Shown piece by piece: positions 9,678 to 18,950 of a DNA stretch of 64,000 nucleotides. The first letter of the stretch is position 1. Every line of letters begins with the position of its first letter. The stretch spans positions 124,001 through 188,000 of the forward strand of contig NZ_JWLC01000015.1 in NCBI RefSeq assembly GCF_000813745.1, given 5' to 3'. The stretch is from Leisingera sp. ANG-M1. GTDB lineage: Bacteria > Pseudomonadota > Alphaproteobacteria > Rhodobacterales > Rhodobacteraceae. The position numbers were made by a program, and so were the translations under genes. Under the pieces are notes generated by a model. That model saw only the letters and a program-made list of their open reading frames with translations, ran no database searches and had not been told where the DNA came from.

Positions 9678-11024
9678 TTATTCCGCGACGGCAGCCTCAA
9701 CCGCGGCCACAACGCTGTCGACTGCCAGGGTCATCAGCCCGGCGTCTTCGCATTCCGCCATCACCCGCACCAAAGGCTCGGTTCCGGATTTGCGGATCAA
9801 AAGCCGCCCCTGGCCGTCCAGCATCTTTTCAGCCGCGGCAATCGCCTCCTGCACGCCGGCATCTTCCAGCGGCACCTGGCCCGCTTGAAAGCGCACATTG
9901 CGCAGCCGCTGCGGCACGGTTTCGAACTGATGCGCCAGGTCCGAGGCCTTTTTGCCGGTCTGCACCATCTCAGCCAGGAAATGCAGCCCCGCCATCAGCC
10001 CGTCGCCGGTGGTGGCGTAGTCGCTCATCACGATATGGCCGGATTGTTCGCCGCCCAGGTTGAAACCGCCCTCGCGCATCCGCTCGACCACATAACGGTC
10101 GCCGACCGAAGTGCGCTCCAGCCCCAGCCCCTTGCTCTCCAGAAAACGCTCCAGCCCCAGGTTCGACATCACCGTCGCCACCAGTGCGCCACCGGCCAGC
10201 TGGCCCTGCTCGGCCCAGCGGCTCGCCAGCAGCGCCATCAGCTGGTCGCCATCGGCCACGGTGCCGGTCTCGTCGATCAGGATCACACGATCAGCATCGC
10301 CATCCAGGCAGATGCCCACATGGGCGCCATGCGCCACTACGGCCTCTGCTGCCGTCTGCGGCTGGGTGGAGCCGCAGCCGCGGTTGATATTCAAACCGTC
10401 CGGCGCTACCCCGATCGGGATCACATCGGCGCCCAGCTCCCACAGGATCTCCGGAGCGGTCCGGTGTGCCGCACCGTTGGCGCAGTCGATCACCACTTTC
10501 AGCCCGTTGAGGCGCAGGTTGCGCGGCAGCGAGCTTTTGACCCGCTCGCCATAACGGAAGCGGGCATCGTCGATCCGCTTGGCGCGGCCGATGTTGGCAG
10601 ATTGCGCGGGCTCCACGCCCGCGTCGATCAGCGCCTCGATCTCCATCTCGGCGCTGTCCGACAGTTTAAAACCATCGGGACCGAAGAACTTGATGCCGTT
10701 GTCCTCGGAGGGGTTGTGGCTGGCCGAGATCATCACACCGAGATCCGCCCGCATCGAGCGGGTCATCAGTCCCACCGCCGGAGTCGGCACCGGTCCCATC
10801 AGCAGCACGTTCATGCCGGTCGAGGTCAGCCCCGCCGTCAGGGCGTTTTCAAACATATAGCCGGACAGCCGGGTATCCTTGCCGATCACCACTCGGTGCA
10901 CACCGGTGGCATCACGCCGGAAATAGCGGCCCACAGCCGCGCCGATGCGCAACGCCATCTCCGCGGTCATAGGATGAATATTGGCGGTGCCGCGCACGCC
11001 ATCGGTACCAAAAAGTTTACGCAT
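9678..11024 (-). CDS. glmM: Phosphoglucosamine mutase
   Basis: 448 residues, the usual GlmM length. It opens with [15 protein letters not shown]. The catalytic phosphoserine loop [18 protein letters not shown] (Ser near residue 102), the Mg-binding loop CLDGDADR, the sugar-binding GGEQSGHI and the C-terminal phosphate-binding [11 protein letters not shown] are all present. It turns glucosamine-6-phosphate into glucosamine-1-phosphate for UDP-GlcNAc, peptidoglycan and LPS. It is last in folB-folP-glmM, starting 22 bases after folP ends; the folP-glmM link is common in bacteria. An upstream in-frame start at 11138 would run into folP and is rejected. Confidence 0.96.
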   Translation of the reverse strand: MRKLFGTDGVRGTANIHPMTAEMALRIGAAVGRYFRRDATGVHRVVIGKDTRLSGYMFENALTAGLTSTGMNVLLMGPVPTPAVGLMTRSMRADLGVMISASHNPSEDNGIKFFGPDGFKLSDSAEMEIEALIDAGVEPAQSANIGRAKRIDDARFRYGERVKSSLPRNLRLNGLKVVIDCANGAAHRTAPEILWELGADVIPIGVAPDGLNINRGCGSTQPQTAAEAVVAHGAHVGICLDGDADRVILIDETGTVADGDQLMALLASRWAEQGQLAGGALVATVMSNLGLERFLESKGLGLERTSVGDRYVVERMREGGFNLGGEQSGHIVMSDYATTGDGLMAGLHFLAEMVQTGKKASDLAHQFETVPQRLRNVRFQAGQVPLEDAGVQEAIAAAEKMLDGQGRLLIRKSGTEPLVRVMAECEDAGLMTLAVDSVVAAVEAAVAE

Positions 11025-11046
11025 TATAGTTTTCCTGCCAAAAGCC

Positions 11047-12042
11047 TCAGCGGACAGCCTGCCAAAGGCGCAGCGCCTGAACCGTCTCGGCGACGTCATG
11101 CACCCGCAGGAATTGCACGCCTTGCGCCAGCGCCGCAAGCCCTACTGCAATCGAACCCGGCGCCCTTGCATCAGCGCGCGGCTCATTGCCGATCTTGCCG
11201 ATGAACCCCTTGCGGGACACCCCCAGCAAGATAGGGCAGCCCAGCCCATGGAACAGGCTGAGATTGCGCAGAAGCGTCAGGTTGTGCTCCTGGGTCTTGC
11301 CAAAGCCGATGCCGGGGTCGATCACGATCTGCTCGCGGATCACGCCGATGGCCTCCAGCCGGTCGATCTGCTCGCTCAGGAAGTCAAAAACGTCCAGCAG
11401 CACATTGGCGTAGTGCGGGTCATCCTGCATGGTCGCGGGATCGCCCTGTGCATGCATGATGCAGACCGGCACGCTGGCCTGCGCCGCCAGCGGTGCCAGT
11501 GCCGGATCAAAGGTAAAGCCCGATACGTCGTTGAGCAGGTTTGCCCCGGCCTCCAGCGCCTCCATCCCGACATTGGCCTTACGGGTGTCGATGGAGACCG
11601 GAACCGGGCTGGCTGCGCGGATCGCTGCAATCACCGGAGCCGTGCGGGTGATTTCCTCGGCTTCGTCCACTTCCTCGGCACCGGGACGGGTGGATTCACC
11701 GCCCACATCAATGATCGTGGCGCCCTCAGATACCATCTGCAGCGCCGCGGCCTTGCCGGCCTCGGCGCCCGCATACTTGCCGCCATCCGAGAAGCTGTCC
11801 GGCGTCACGTTCAGAATGCCCATGATCTGCGGCTGGGTCATGTCCAGCCCGGCAATCGAAGCGCGGCGTGCGCTCAGGCGGCGGCGTTCGGCCTCGGGCA
11901 CAAAGCCGACCGGAGCCACCCGCGGCGGCGCCTCGCGGCTTAAAATCTCGACTTCAGTGAACCACAGGGCACTGCCCGCCAGAGAGACGGCGCCTTCGGG
12001 GCGCGCCTCGCCATGTCGAACCAACGGCCGGTAATATGTCAC
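11047..12042 (-). CDS. folP: Dihydropteroate synthase
   Basis: 331 residues, longer than the usual 270-280 because of about 65 extra N-terminal residues ([20 protein letters not shown]). Signature loops are intact: [62 protein letters not shown] and the C-terminal [10 protein letters not shown]. It joins p-aminobenzoate to the pterin pyrophosphate in folate synthesis. Its start overlaps the folB stop by four bases, so the two are translationally coupled. Presence of folB-folP without folK here means pyrophosphokinase must be encoded elsewhere. Confidence 0.95.
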   Translation of the reverse strand: MTYYRPLVRHGEARPEGAVSLAGSALWFTEVEILSREAPPRVAPVGFVPEAERRRLSARRASIAGLDMTQPQIMGILNVTPDSFSDGGKYAGAEAGKAAALQMVSEGATIIDVGGESTRPGAEEVDEAEEITRTAPVIAAIRAASPVPVSIDTRKANVGMEALEAGANLLNDVSGFTFDPALAPLAAQASVPVCIMHAQGDPATMQDDPHYANVLLDVFDFLSEQIDRLEAIGVIREQIVIDPGIGFGKTQEHNLTLLRNLSLFHGLGCPILLGVSRKGFIGKIGNEPRADARAPGSIAVGLAALAQGVQFLRVHDVAETVQALRLWQAVR

Positions 12043-12959
12043 AGTTGTGCTTGCTCCACGCTGACGGCCCGCAAGGGGACACCGGGATTATCAGGCAAAT
12101 CCCCGCCAAGCACAATCATTTCACCTGCTTCAAAGGTCGCCGCAAACCAGGCCGCGAGGGCAACCGTATCCGACGGCGGCGCCGAGGGCCCGTCGACCGC
12201 GTCCAGCACGATCTTGGAGGGCGCCCAGACGCAAATCTGGCCGTTCTTCATCGCCCAGTCCAGCTCGGTCCGGGTCGAGACCACCACACAGCGGTCGTCC
12301 TTGGCAGCCAGGCGCCAGGCGTTCTGTTCGATCGCCAACAGATCAATGCGGCGCTGAGTCCATTTGTGCCCGGTTTGCGGCACCTGCAGCGGATGCGCCT
12401 CGGTGCACAGGATCAAGGGCCGCTGACGGCACTGCATCTGGTCGATCCAGCCCGCCAGGTTGCCGCTGTCGATCGCCGCGTTGGACAGATACATCAGCCG
12501 CGGATGCGGGCGCTCTTCCTCGTCCACCGAATGAGTCAGCTGATCCTTGGAGCGCACCACTTCGACGCCCAGCGCGCCGGGGCCGCGGTCCAGCTTCTCG
12601 ATCCGAACAAAGGCGCGTACTGCCTGATGCTCCAGCAGAATCCGCTCAGCCACGCGTTCGGCCAGGGTCTCCAAGAGGTTCAGCCTCTCGGCGGCCAGCT
12701 CATGAGCAATCGCCTCGGTCAGCTTGTCGTAGGACAGAATCCGGTCAACGTCGTCGTCCAGGTCCTTGGGCAGAGGTGCGATTTCAACCACCACATTGAA
12801 ACTGATCCGCTGGGTGGAGCCGCGCTCAGCCTGGAAGGCGCCGATCTCAACCTCGACCGTGTGGTCACGCAGGGAGATACGGTCCAGCGGGCCCGGTGCA
12901 GCAGTGGCCATCGAACGCTCGGAGGGATGCGCAAAGGCAAGGCGGATTTCAGAGGGCAT
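12039..12959 (-). CDS. folB: Dihydroneopterin aldolase with a long C-terminal extension
   Basis: 306 residues, against about 120 for ordinary FolB. Residues 20-140 are a FolB domain: DRISLRDHTVEVEIGAFQAER, SYDKLTEAIAHELAAERLNLLETLAERVAERIL (with the active-site Glu region) and FVRIEKLDRGPGALGVEVVRS. Residues 150-306 form a second domain. Its end (VWAPSKIVLDAVDG, PPSDTVALAAWFAATFEAG, MIVLGGDLPDNPGV) resembles the C-terminal part of amino-acid-kinase-fold proteins, but without their intact nucleotide motifs; this is an inference. The enzyme splits dihydroneopterin to the hydroxymethyl pterin used by FolK and FolP. First gene of the folB-folP-glmM operon. Confidence 0.88.
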   Translation of the reverse strand: MPSEIRLAFAHPSERSMATAAPGPLDRISLRDHTVEVEIGAFQAERGSTQRISFNVVVEIAPLPKDLDDDVDRILSYDKLTEAIAHELAAERLNLLETLAERVAERILLEHQAVRAFVRIEKLDRGPGALGVEVVRSKDQLTHSVDEEERPHPRLMYLSNAAIDSGNLAGWIDQMQCRQRPLILCTEAHPLQVPQTGHKWTQRRIDLLAIEQNAWRLAAKDDRCVVVSTRTELDWAMKNGQICVWAPSKIVLDAVDGPSAPPSDTVALAAWFAATFEAGEMIVLGGDLPDNPGVPLRAVSVEQAQL

Positions 12960-13060
12960 GGGAAAACGGGCCTTTGGCTGGCTGGTCGGGTGATGGGACC
13001 CAACGATAGACTTTCGGCGCCTTCATAACAGGGCCGCAAACGCCACGCCAGTATCCGAAA

Positions 13061-13078
13061 GCGGCACCCGGGTGCCGC
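13061..13078 (-). terminator. Likely terminator of the SleB-type hydrolase gene
   Basis: A perfect 18-bp palindrome (GCGGCACCC/GGGTGCCGC) starts 11 bases after the hydrolase stop codon. On the minus strand it is followed by TTTCGG, a short U-tract, so termination strength is uncertain. Confidence 0.5.
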
Positions 13079-13088
13079 CTTCAGGCAA

Positions 13089-13742
13089 TCAGTTGCTGAG
13101 CGCCGTCTGGTAGCGATCGTCCCGGTAGAACAGATGCACACCGATGCGCGTGGTGTTTGTGAAGGTCCGGCTCCAGCGCGGCTTCACCGCCGTGGTGTGG
13201 TAGTAGGTTGCACCTTCTGTCAGCTCGGTCTTGAGCCCGTCCAGCGCCGCCCGGGCCACCTTTGCCACGCGCTGATACGCCTTTTTCTCGTGCACCACTT
13301 CCTTGTGGCCGTCACAGGTGTAGGTGAACTGGCACTGGTACTTGCGACCGGTCCCCTGCTTGATCACGCCGCACAGCGTGTTCGGGAACTGCGCGCTCCT
13401 GACCCGGTTCAGGATCACTTCCGCCACCGCGAACTGGCCCTTCACCGTCTCACCGCGCGCCTCGAAATACAGCGCCTCGGCCAGGCAAGCGAATTGCTCG
13501 TCGCCTTTGGCTTCCGGCTGGGCATCCAGCCAGGCGTTGCTGTATTCCACTTGCGCCTGTGTCTTGCGGTTTTTGAAAGGATTGGAGCGGAACCCGAAGA
13601 ATCCGCTGAATTTCCGCGCTGGCACTGCACTCAAACTGGCCTGCTCGCGCTCGATCAGCGCATCCAGACCGGTTTCGGCAGCAACACTCTTACCCATCGT
13701 GATGGTGGCAGCCATCACGGCAATCATAGTCAACAATTTCAT
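13089..13742 (-). CDS. SleB-type cell wall hydrolase (Hydrolase_2 family), exported
   Basis: 217 residues. A signal peptide (MKLLTMIAVMAATITMGKSVAA, cleavage near 22) is followed by a linker and the Hydrolase_2/SleB catalytic domain from about residue 95: CLAEALYFEARGETVKGQFAVAEVILNRV contains the conserved Glu and Asn residues, and SAQFPNTLCGVIKQG, CQFTYTCDG follow. The family cleaves peptidoglycan glycan strands; in non-sporulating alphaproteobacteria such proteins are thought to act in wall remodelling. It is monocistronic, between folB and ppdK on the same strand. Confidence 0.87.
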   Translation of the reverse strand: MKLLTMIAVMAATITMGKSVAAETGLDALIEREQASLSAVPARKFSGFFGFRSNPFKNRKTQAQVEYSNAWLDAQPEAKGDEQFACLAEALYFEARGETVKGQFAVAEVILNRVRSAQFPNTLCGVIKQGTGRKYQCQFTYTCDGHKEVVHEKKAYQRVAKVARAALDGLKTELTEGATYYHTTAVKPRWSRTFTNTTRIGVHLFYRDDRYQTALSN

Positions 13743-13913
13743 TCAGGGTTCCCCCGTCCTAGCAGCTTGCGCCTAGTTCCCCTGGCACATGCGATCGCAC
13801 CCCATAATGGAAATGGTACGAAACGTCCAGCTTTCCAGCCGGATCCGCAAATCAGGCGACACCACCTAGGCGGCCGGTGTTACCCCGGCCGCGGCTGGAT
13901 GCTCCGAATTTTC

Positions 13914-16490
13914 TTAATATTTAGTATAGGTTGGAGCGATCTGCCCCGTTTTGCCAGCGATTGCAAGCTGTGCGGCAGCAAGCCGCGCCACCGGAACCCG
14001 GAAAGGCGAGCAAGAGACGTAATCAAACCCTGCATCCCGGCAGAAAGCAATCGATTCGGGGTTGCCGCCGTGCTCGCCGCAGATCGACAGGGTGATGTCG
14101 CTGTTCTCTGCCCGGCCGCGCTGCACACCCAGCTTCAATAACTCGCCAACCCCGTCGGTATCCAGCACATGAAACGGATCCTCGGGGAAAACCCCCTGGT
14201 TCACGTACTGCGACATGAACCGGCCGGCATCGTCGCGCGACAACCCATAAGCCATCTGGGTGAGGTCGTTGGTACCAAAGCTGAGGAAGGCCGTATGCGG
14301 GGAAATCTCTCCCGCCCGCAGTGCCGCCCGCGGTGTTTCCACCATGACGCCCAGCCGGTAGGTGAACTCCTCGCCGCGTTCCGACTTTACCGCCGCGGCC
14401 ACTGCATCGATGCGGGCCTTCACCAGTTCCACTTCGCGTTTGGCCGAGACGAGCGGAATCATGATCTCGGGCACCACTGGCTCGCCCTCCTGCGAGGCCT
14501 CCAGCGTCGCCTCGAAAATCGCCCGAGCCTGCATGTCGTAGATTTCCGGCACCGTGACTCCCAGCCGCACGCCGCGCAGGCCCAGCATCGGGTTGTACTC
14601 GCCCATCTCCTCGACCCGGCGGGTCACATCGCTGACCGGAATGCCCAGCGCCTCTGACAGCTCACGCTGGCCGGTCTTGGTGGCGGGCAGGAATTCGTGC
14701 AATGGCGGGTCAAACAGGCGGATGCAGACCGGCATGCCTTCCATAATCCGGAACAGCTCCCGGAAATCGTCGCGCTGCATCGGCAGCAGGCGTTCCAGCA
14801 CCGCTTCCCGCCCTGACGGCGTCTCGGCAAAGATCATCTCCCGCATCACCGTCAGACGGCCGGGTTCAAAGAACATATGCTCGGTGCGGCACAAGCCGAT
14901 GCCCTTGGCGTTGAATTTCCGCGCGGTTTCAGCATCTTCCGGAGTGTCGGCATTGGCGCGGATATCAATGTCGCGCACTTCGTCCGCCCAGGTCAGAATG
15001 GTCTGCAAGGCGCCATCCTGCGCCGCCTCCAGCATCTCCGGCTGGCCCGCCAGCACCTCGCCGCTGCTGCCATCAATGGTGATGGTATCGCCTGCCTTGA
15101 ATATCCGGCCGTCCTCGGCGCCCAGCATCTTGCGCTTGCTGTGGAATTTCAGGTTCGAGGCGCCAACAATGCAGGGAAGACCCAGCCCGCGGCCGATCAC
15201 CGCCGCGTGGCTGGTCATGCCGCCCTTCTCGGTCAGCACACCTGCCGCCGCGTGCATGCCGCGCACATCTTCCGGCGAGGTCTCCCGGCGCACCAGGATG
15301 CAAGCCTCGCCGCGCGCGGCACTGGCCTGCGCTTCGGCGGCAGTGAAGACCAGTTTGCCGGTGGCCGCACCGGGGCTTGCGGCAATGCCGCAGCCGATGA
15401 CATCGCGATCCGCATCCGGCGCCACCTGCCGGTGCAAAAGCTCGTTCAGCATATGCGCATCAAGCCGCATCAGCGCTTCTTCCTGCGGGATGATGCCATC
15501 CTCGGCCAGCGCCACCGCAATCCGCACCGCTGCCCGCGCCGACCGCGCCACCCGCACCCCGTCCAGGATATGAACCCGGCCGTTTTCGATGACAAACTCG
15601 ACCTGCATCTCCTCGCGCAGCCGCTGCCGCATCAGCGCCGCGTGGGTTTTCAGATCGGCAAAAGCCTCCGGCGCCACATCCTCCAGCGACGGTCCCCGGT
15701 CGTCCTTCCCCAGGTAGAGCGCCTTAGTGCCCGCCCCCAGCGCATCGCGGCCCTGGCTCTGGCTCAGATAGCGCCCGGTCAGCTGCGGGCTGCCGGTGGC
15801 GGAGTTCACCAGCTGCAGCACGCCGGACCCGCATTCGCCCTGGCCGACACCGGGGATCATCTCCTGCACCACCAGCCCGAGGCCGGCATCTGCCGGCGCG
15901 CCCTTGGCCTGGCGCAACAACCGTGCCGAGGTCCCCTCCCAGGCCCGCGCCATCGAGCGCAGCACCGCCGCCAGCTGCTCGCCCGGGTCCTGCGGGAAAT
16001 GCTCATCCGTTTCCGCCTCGTAGGCGTGCAGGATCTCGGTCAGCGCATCCGGCCCGCCATCCTCGACATCGTCGAACACATCCGGATCCAGCCGCGCCAC
16101 ATGCACCGCATAAGATTGCACAAACCGCAGGTACAGCGCCGCTGCCGCATCACGCCCCAGGCTGTCGCACAGGTCCACATACCGGGCGTCGTTCATACCG
16201 ATGTTCAGGATTGCCCCCGGCCCGCCCCAATCAGGATCTTCCGAAGACGGCCGCACGCACAGCAGCGCATCCGTGTCGAATTCGCCCAGCACCGCGGACA
16301 GGTCCGGCATCTGCCCTTCGGCAATCGCATGCACCGCATCAAAGGACAGCGCCACCGTGCGCGGTACCGGCAGGTCCAGCCGCACCAGCCGCTGCAGGCA
16401 TTTCGCCCGGCCGCCATGAGAGGCTGTGGCAATCGGCGCGGTCGAAGTGATCAGCGAGGCCGGCGGGGTCTGTACGAAATCTTTCTGCAC
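13914..16490 (-). CDS. ppdK: Pyruvate phosphate dikinase-like protein with divergent ATP-grasp domain
   Basis: 858 residues from a GTG at 16490 (AAGGAG 10 bases upstream), near the usual 880-890. The phosphohistidine domain (GGMTSHAAVIGRGLGLPCIVG) and the PEP/pyruvate barrel (GIGLCRTEHMFF, GTNDLTQMAYGLSRDDAG, ICGEHGGNPESIAFC with the catalytic Cys, YVSCSPFRVPVARLAAAQ) are very well conserved. The N-terminal ATP-grasp half is not: GKGANLAEM is GRAKCLQRL, FTRNP is LQLVN, and GEYL..AQGED is GRYLSQSQGRD. Canonical PPDK interconverts ATP + Pi + pyruvate and AMP + PPi + PEP; whether this one uses ATP normally is open. Confidence 0.85.
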   Translation of the reverse strand: MQKDFVQTPPASLITSTAPIATASHGGRAKCLQRLVRLDLPVPRTVALSFDAVHAIAEGQMPDLSAVLGEFDTDALLCVRPSSEDPDWGGPGAILNIGMNDARYVDLCDSLGRDAAAALYLRFVQSYAVHVARLDPDVFDDVEDGGPDALTEILHAYEAETDEHFPQDPGEQLAAVLRSMARAWEGTSARLLRQAKGAPADAGLGLVVQEMIPGVGQGECGSGVLQLVNSATGSPQLTGRYLSQSQGRDALGAGTKALYLGKDDRGPSLEDVAPEAFADLKTHAALMRQRLREEMQVEFVIENGRVHILDGVRVARSARAAVRIAVALAEDGIIPQEEALMRLDAHMLNELLHRQVAPDADRDVIGCGIAASPGAATGKLVFTAAEAQASAARGEACILVRRETSPEDVRGMHAAAGVLTEKGGMTSHAAVIGRGLGLPCIVGASNLKFHSKRKMLGAEDGRIFKAGDTITIDGSSGEVLAGQPEMLEAAQDGALQTILTWADEVRDIDIRANADTPEDAETARKFNAKGIGLCRTEHMFFEPGRLTVMREMIFAETPSGREAVLERLLPMQRDDFRELFRIMEGMPVCIRLFDPPLHEFLPATKTGQRELSEALGIPVSDVTRRVEEMGEYNPMLGLRGVRLGVTVPEIYDMQARAIFEATLEASQEGEPVVPEIMIPLVSAKREVELVKARIDAVAAAVKSERGEEFTYRLGVMVETPRAALRAGEISPHTAFLSFGTNDLTQMAYGLSRDDAGRFMSQYVNQGVFPEDPFHVLDTDGVGELLKLGVQRGRAENSDITLSICGEHGGNPESIAFCRDAGFDYVSCSPFRVPVARLAAAQLAIAGKTGQIAPTYTKY

Positions 16491-16591
16491 TGCAGCACGT
16501 CTCCTTTGCCTGTCACCATAAGGGGATGGGGAGTTCGCGCAAGGGTCTTGTAACAAGTTGCTGACGCTTGTTCGCGGGCCGGCAAAAGAAT

Positions 16592-16619
16592 ACCGGCCTT
16601 TCCTGGCGGAAAGGCCGGT
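16592..16619 (-). terminator. Rho-independent terminator of glyS
   Basis: A perfect 12-bp stem (ACCGGCCTTTCC/GGAAAGGCCGGT) with a four-base loop. On the minus strand it is followed by ATTCTTTT. It lies 50 bases after the glyS stop codon. Confidence 0.88.
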
Positions 16620-16653
16620 GCCTCCGGCGGGAGTATTTAAGACCAGAAAGAAG
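16620..16653 (-). repeat. Conserved 3'-UTR motif after glyS (copy 1)
   Basis: On the minus strand, between the glyS stop and its terminator, lies CTTCTTTCTGG followed by TTAAATACTCCCGCCGGAGG. A second copy follows the stop codon of the gene ending at 30358, in the same orientation to its gene. The ACTC..GCCG.AGGC part can form a small stem in both copies with different bases. Confidence 0.55.
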
Positions 16654-16668
16654 CAGCAGGGTCTCTGC

Positions 16669-18873
16669 TTACCCTTCCACCTTGGTGAGATCCGCGACCT
16701 GGCCGCAGACCTGGCGGATCTGGCTCAGCAGGTTCAGGCGGTTGCGGCGGACAATCTCGTTCTCCGCATTCACCTGCACCGCCTCAAAAAACGCATCGAT
16801 GGGCGCACGCAGGGCGGCCATGCCCCGCATGGCTGCCGCGAAATCTTCGGCCTCGATGGCCGGAGAGATCGCATCCCCGCCCGCTGCAAGCGCATCGAAC
16901 AGGGCCTTTTCGCTGTCGTCCTCGGCAAATTTGCGGTCGGCACCAAAGGAGTATTCGACCCCGTCCTTCTCCTCGGCCTGGCTGAGGATGTTGCTGGCGC
17001 GCTTGAAGCCCTGCAGCAGGTTTTCGCCATCACCGGTCTTCAGGAAATCCTCCAGCGCACGGGCGCGTTTGACCAGCAGGGTCAGATCGTCGCTGCCGTC
17101 CATCGCGATGCAGGCGTCGATCACGTCGTGACGGATGCCCTGATCGCGCAGGAAGACCTTCAGGCGGTCGTGGAAGAACGACAGAAGATCAGAAGAGGCA
17201 GACGCAGTCACTGCGATGGCGGCCTCCACTTGATGCGCCATGTCATGCACACGTTTCTTGGCGGCCTCCAGCTCCTCGCCTGTTGCGCCTTTCTCCGCAG
17301 CCTTGGCTTCCAGCAGTGCGCCCTGCCATTCAGCAAGTTTCAGCAGGGTCTGCAGTGCCGCCTCGAAACTTTCCTTCAGGTTCAGCCGCAGATCATTCTC
17401 CAATACCAGCCGGATCACCCCCAGCGCGGCGCGGCGGAGCGCATAAGGATCCTTGGAGCCCGTCGGCTTTTCATCAATCGCCCAGAAACCCGTCAGTTTA
17501 TCCAGCTTCTCGGCCAGCGCCACCGCAACCGAAACCGGTTCTGACGGCACATCATCCGACGGGCCCAGCGGCGAGTAATGCTCCTCGCTCGCCTTGCCGA
17601 TTTCAGCCGGCAGCTCTGCCGCATCCGCATAATAGCGGCCCATCAGCCCTTGCAGTTCCGGGAACTCGAACACCATCTCGGAGCAGAGGTCGCCCTTGCA
17701 GGCTTGCGCCGCCATCAGTGCCAGCGCAGGATCGGCGTCCACCTTGGACGCCAGTGCCTGCGCCAGAGCCGCGATGCGGTTGACCTGACCGCCGACAGAG
17801 CCCAGTTGCGCGTGGAAGGTCACACTCTCCAGTTTTTCCACCCACGGTTCAAAACCCTGCTCCCTCACCGTGCGCAGGTCGTTCTCCCAGAAGAATTTTG
17901 CGTCGGCCAGACGCGCCGAAAGCACCTTCTGATTGCCCGCCAAGATGGTCGCACCGTTGTCCGCAGTCTCGCGGTTGGCGACAGTGATGAAGCGCTCGAT
18001 GCGCCCTGTCTTGGGGTTCCTCACCGAGAAGAACTTCTGGTGCTCCTTCATCGACGTCTGCAGCACCTCCGGCGGCAGCTCCAGGAACTCCTCGCCGATG
18101 GCGCCCATCAGCACCACCGGCCATTCGACCAGCCCTGCGACCTCGGCCAAGAGGCCCTTGTCCTCGACCACATCCAAGCCATTGGCAAAAGCCTGGTTGG
18201 TGGCTTCCTGCCAGATCGCCTCGGCCCGTTCGCGGGCGTCCAGCACCACATAGGCGCGCTTCAGCTTAGCAGAGTAGTCGTCAAAGCCAGTAACCGTAAT
18301 CTCATCCGGCGCCATGAAACGGTGGCCGCGGGTAGTGTTGCCCGACTTGATGCCCTCGATGTCCATATCGACAATTGAAGCGCCTGCCTCATCCGACAGA
18401 ATGCAAAGGATCGAGTGCAGCGGCCGTACCCAGCGCAAGGAACCCGCGCCCCAGCGCATGGACTTGGGCCAGGGGAAGTTGCGGATGGTGGCTTCCAGCA
18501 CTTCGGCGATGATCTCCGCCGCCGGTCGGCCCGGCCTTTCGATCATCGCGAAATAAACCGCGCCCTTTGGGGTGTCGCGCTCTTCCAGCTGATCGCGGGT
18601 CAGGCCTGCACCGCGCAGAAAGCCCTCGATCGCCTTATCCGGCGCGCCGACCTTTGGGCCTTTGCGCTCTTCGCGGATGGTGGGGCTTTCTGCCAGCAGG
18701 CCGTCGACTGCCAGTGTCAGGCGGCGCGGAGTCGACAGCGCCGCTGCACCGGCATAAGTGAGGCCCGCCTCAACCAGACCGTCTGTCACGCGCTTTTTAA
18801 GGTCCTCTGCCGCACGCGCCTGCATGCGGGCAGGGATTTCCTCGGAAAACAGTTCAATCAGCAGATCAGGCAT
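16669..18873 (-). CDS. glyS: Glycyl-tRNA synthetase beta subunit
   Basis: 734 residues, slightly longer than the usual 690. The N-terminus MPDLLIELFSEEIPARMQ and motifs such as FGKP-type ADAKFFWENDLRTVR, GLMGRYYADAAELPAEIG and ALRRAALGVIRLVLE are typical of GlyS. It carries the HD-like and anticodon-binding regions of the alpha2-beta2 enzyme and charges tRNA-Gly with the GlyQ subunit. Its ATG shares a base with the stop codon of a 25-codon ORF (TGATG at 18871-18875), and GAGG lies 8 bases upstream. Last gene of the glyQ operon. Confidence 0.96.
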   Translation of the reverse strand: MPDLLIELFSEEIPARMQARAAEDLKKRVTDGLVEAGLTYAGAAALSTPRRLTLAVDGLLAESPTIREERKGPKVGAPDKAIEGFLRGAGLTRDQLEERDTPKGAVYFAMIERPGRPAAEIIAEVLEATIRNFPWPKSMRWGAGSLRWVRPLHSILCILSDEAGASIVDMDIEGIKSGNTTRGHRFMAPDEITVTGFDDYSAKLKRAYVVLDARERAEAIWQEATNQAFANGLDVVEDKGLLAEVAGLVEWPVVLMGAIGEEFLELPPEVLQTSMKEHQKFFSVRNPKTGRIERFITVANRETADNGATILAGNQKVLSARLADAKFFWENDLRTVREQGFEPWVEKLESVTFHAQLGSVGGQVNRIAALAQALASKVDADPALALMAAQACKGDLCSEMVFEFPELQGLMGRYYADAAELPAEIGKASEEHYSPLGPSDDVPSEPVSVAVALAEKLDKLTGFWAIDEKPTGSKDPYALRRAALGVIRLVLENDLRLNLKESFEAALQTLLKLAEWQGALLEAKAAEKGATGEELEAAKKRVHDMAHQVEAAIAVTASASSDLLSFFHDRLKVFLRDQGIRHDVIDACIAMDGSDDLTLLVKRARALEDFLKTGDGENLLQGFKRASNILSQAEEKDGVEYSFGADRKFAEDDSEKALFDALAAGGDAISPAIEAEDFAAAMRGMAALRAPIDAFFEAVQVNAENEIVRRNRLNLLSQIRQVCGQVADLTKVEG

Positions 18874-18950
18874 CAGATATCCTCACGGATGGCCGCGCAA
18901 AGGAGCGCAGCAGAATAATTGGAAAGATCGGGCGCGGCGAACAGGGTCAT
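18873..18950 (-). CDS. 25-residue ORF bridging the DUF6446-like gene and glyS
   Basis: Reading frame MTLFAAPDLSNY, then SAALLCAAIREDI, 25 residues. Its ATG overlaps the stop of the upstream gene as TGATG (18948-18952) and its own TGA overlaps the glyS ATG as TGATG (18871-18875). A strong Shine-Dalgarno GGAGGG lies five bases before the ATG. The frame therefore carries translating ribosomes exactly from one gene to the next. It may be a genuine microprotein or only a coupling device that feeds glyS translation; no homologue is known to me. Confidence 0.5.
   Translation of the reverse strand: MTLFAAPDLSNYSAALLCAAIREDI

Noticed and set aside
14877-16553. 558-codon open frame opposite ppdK
   Set aside because: Antisense shadow; the minus-strand gene has strong PPDK motifs along the whole length.
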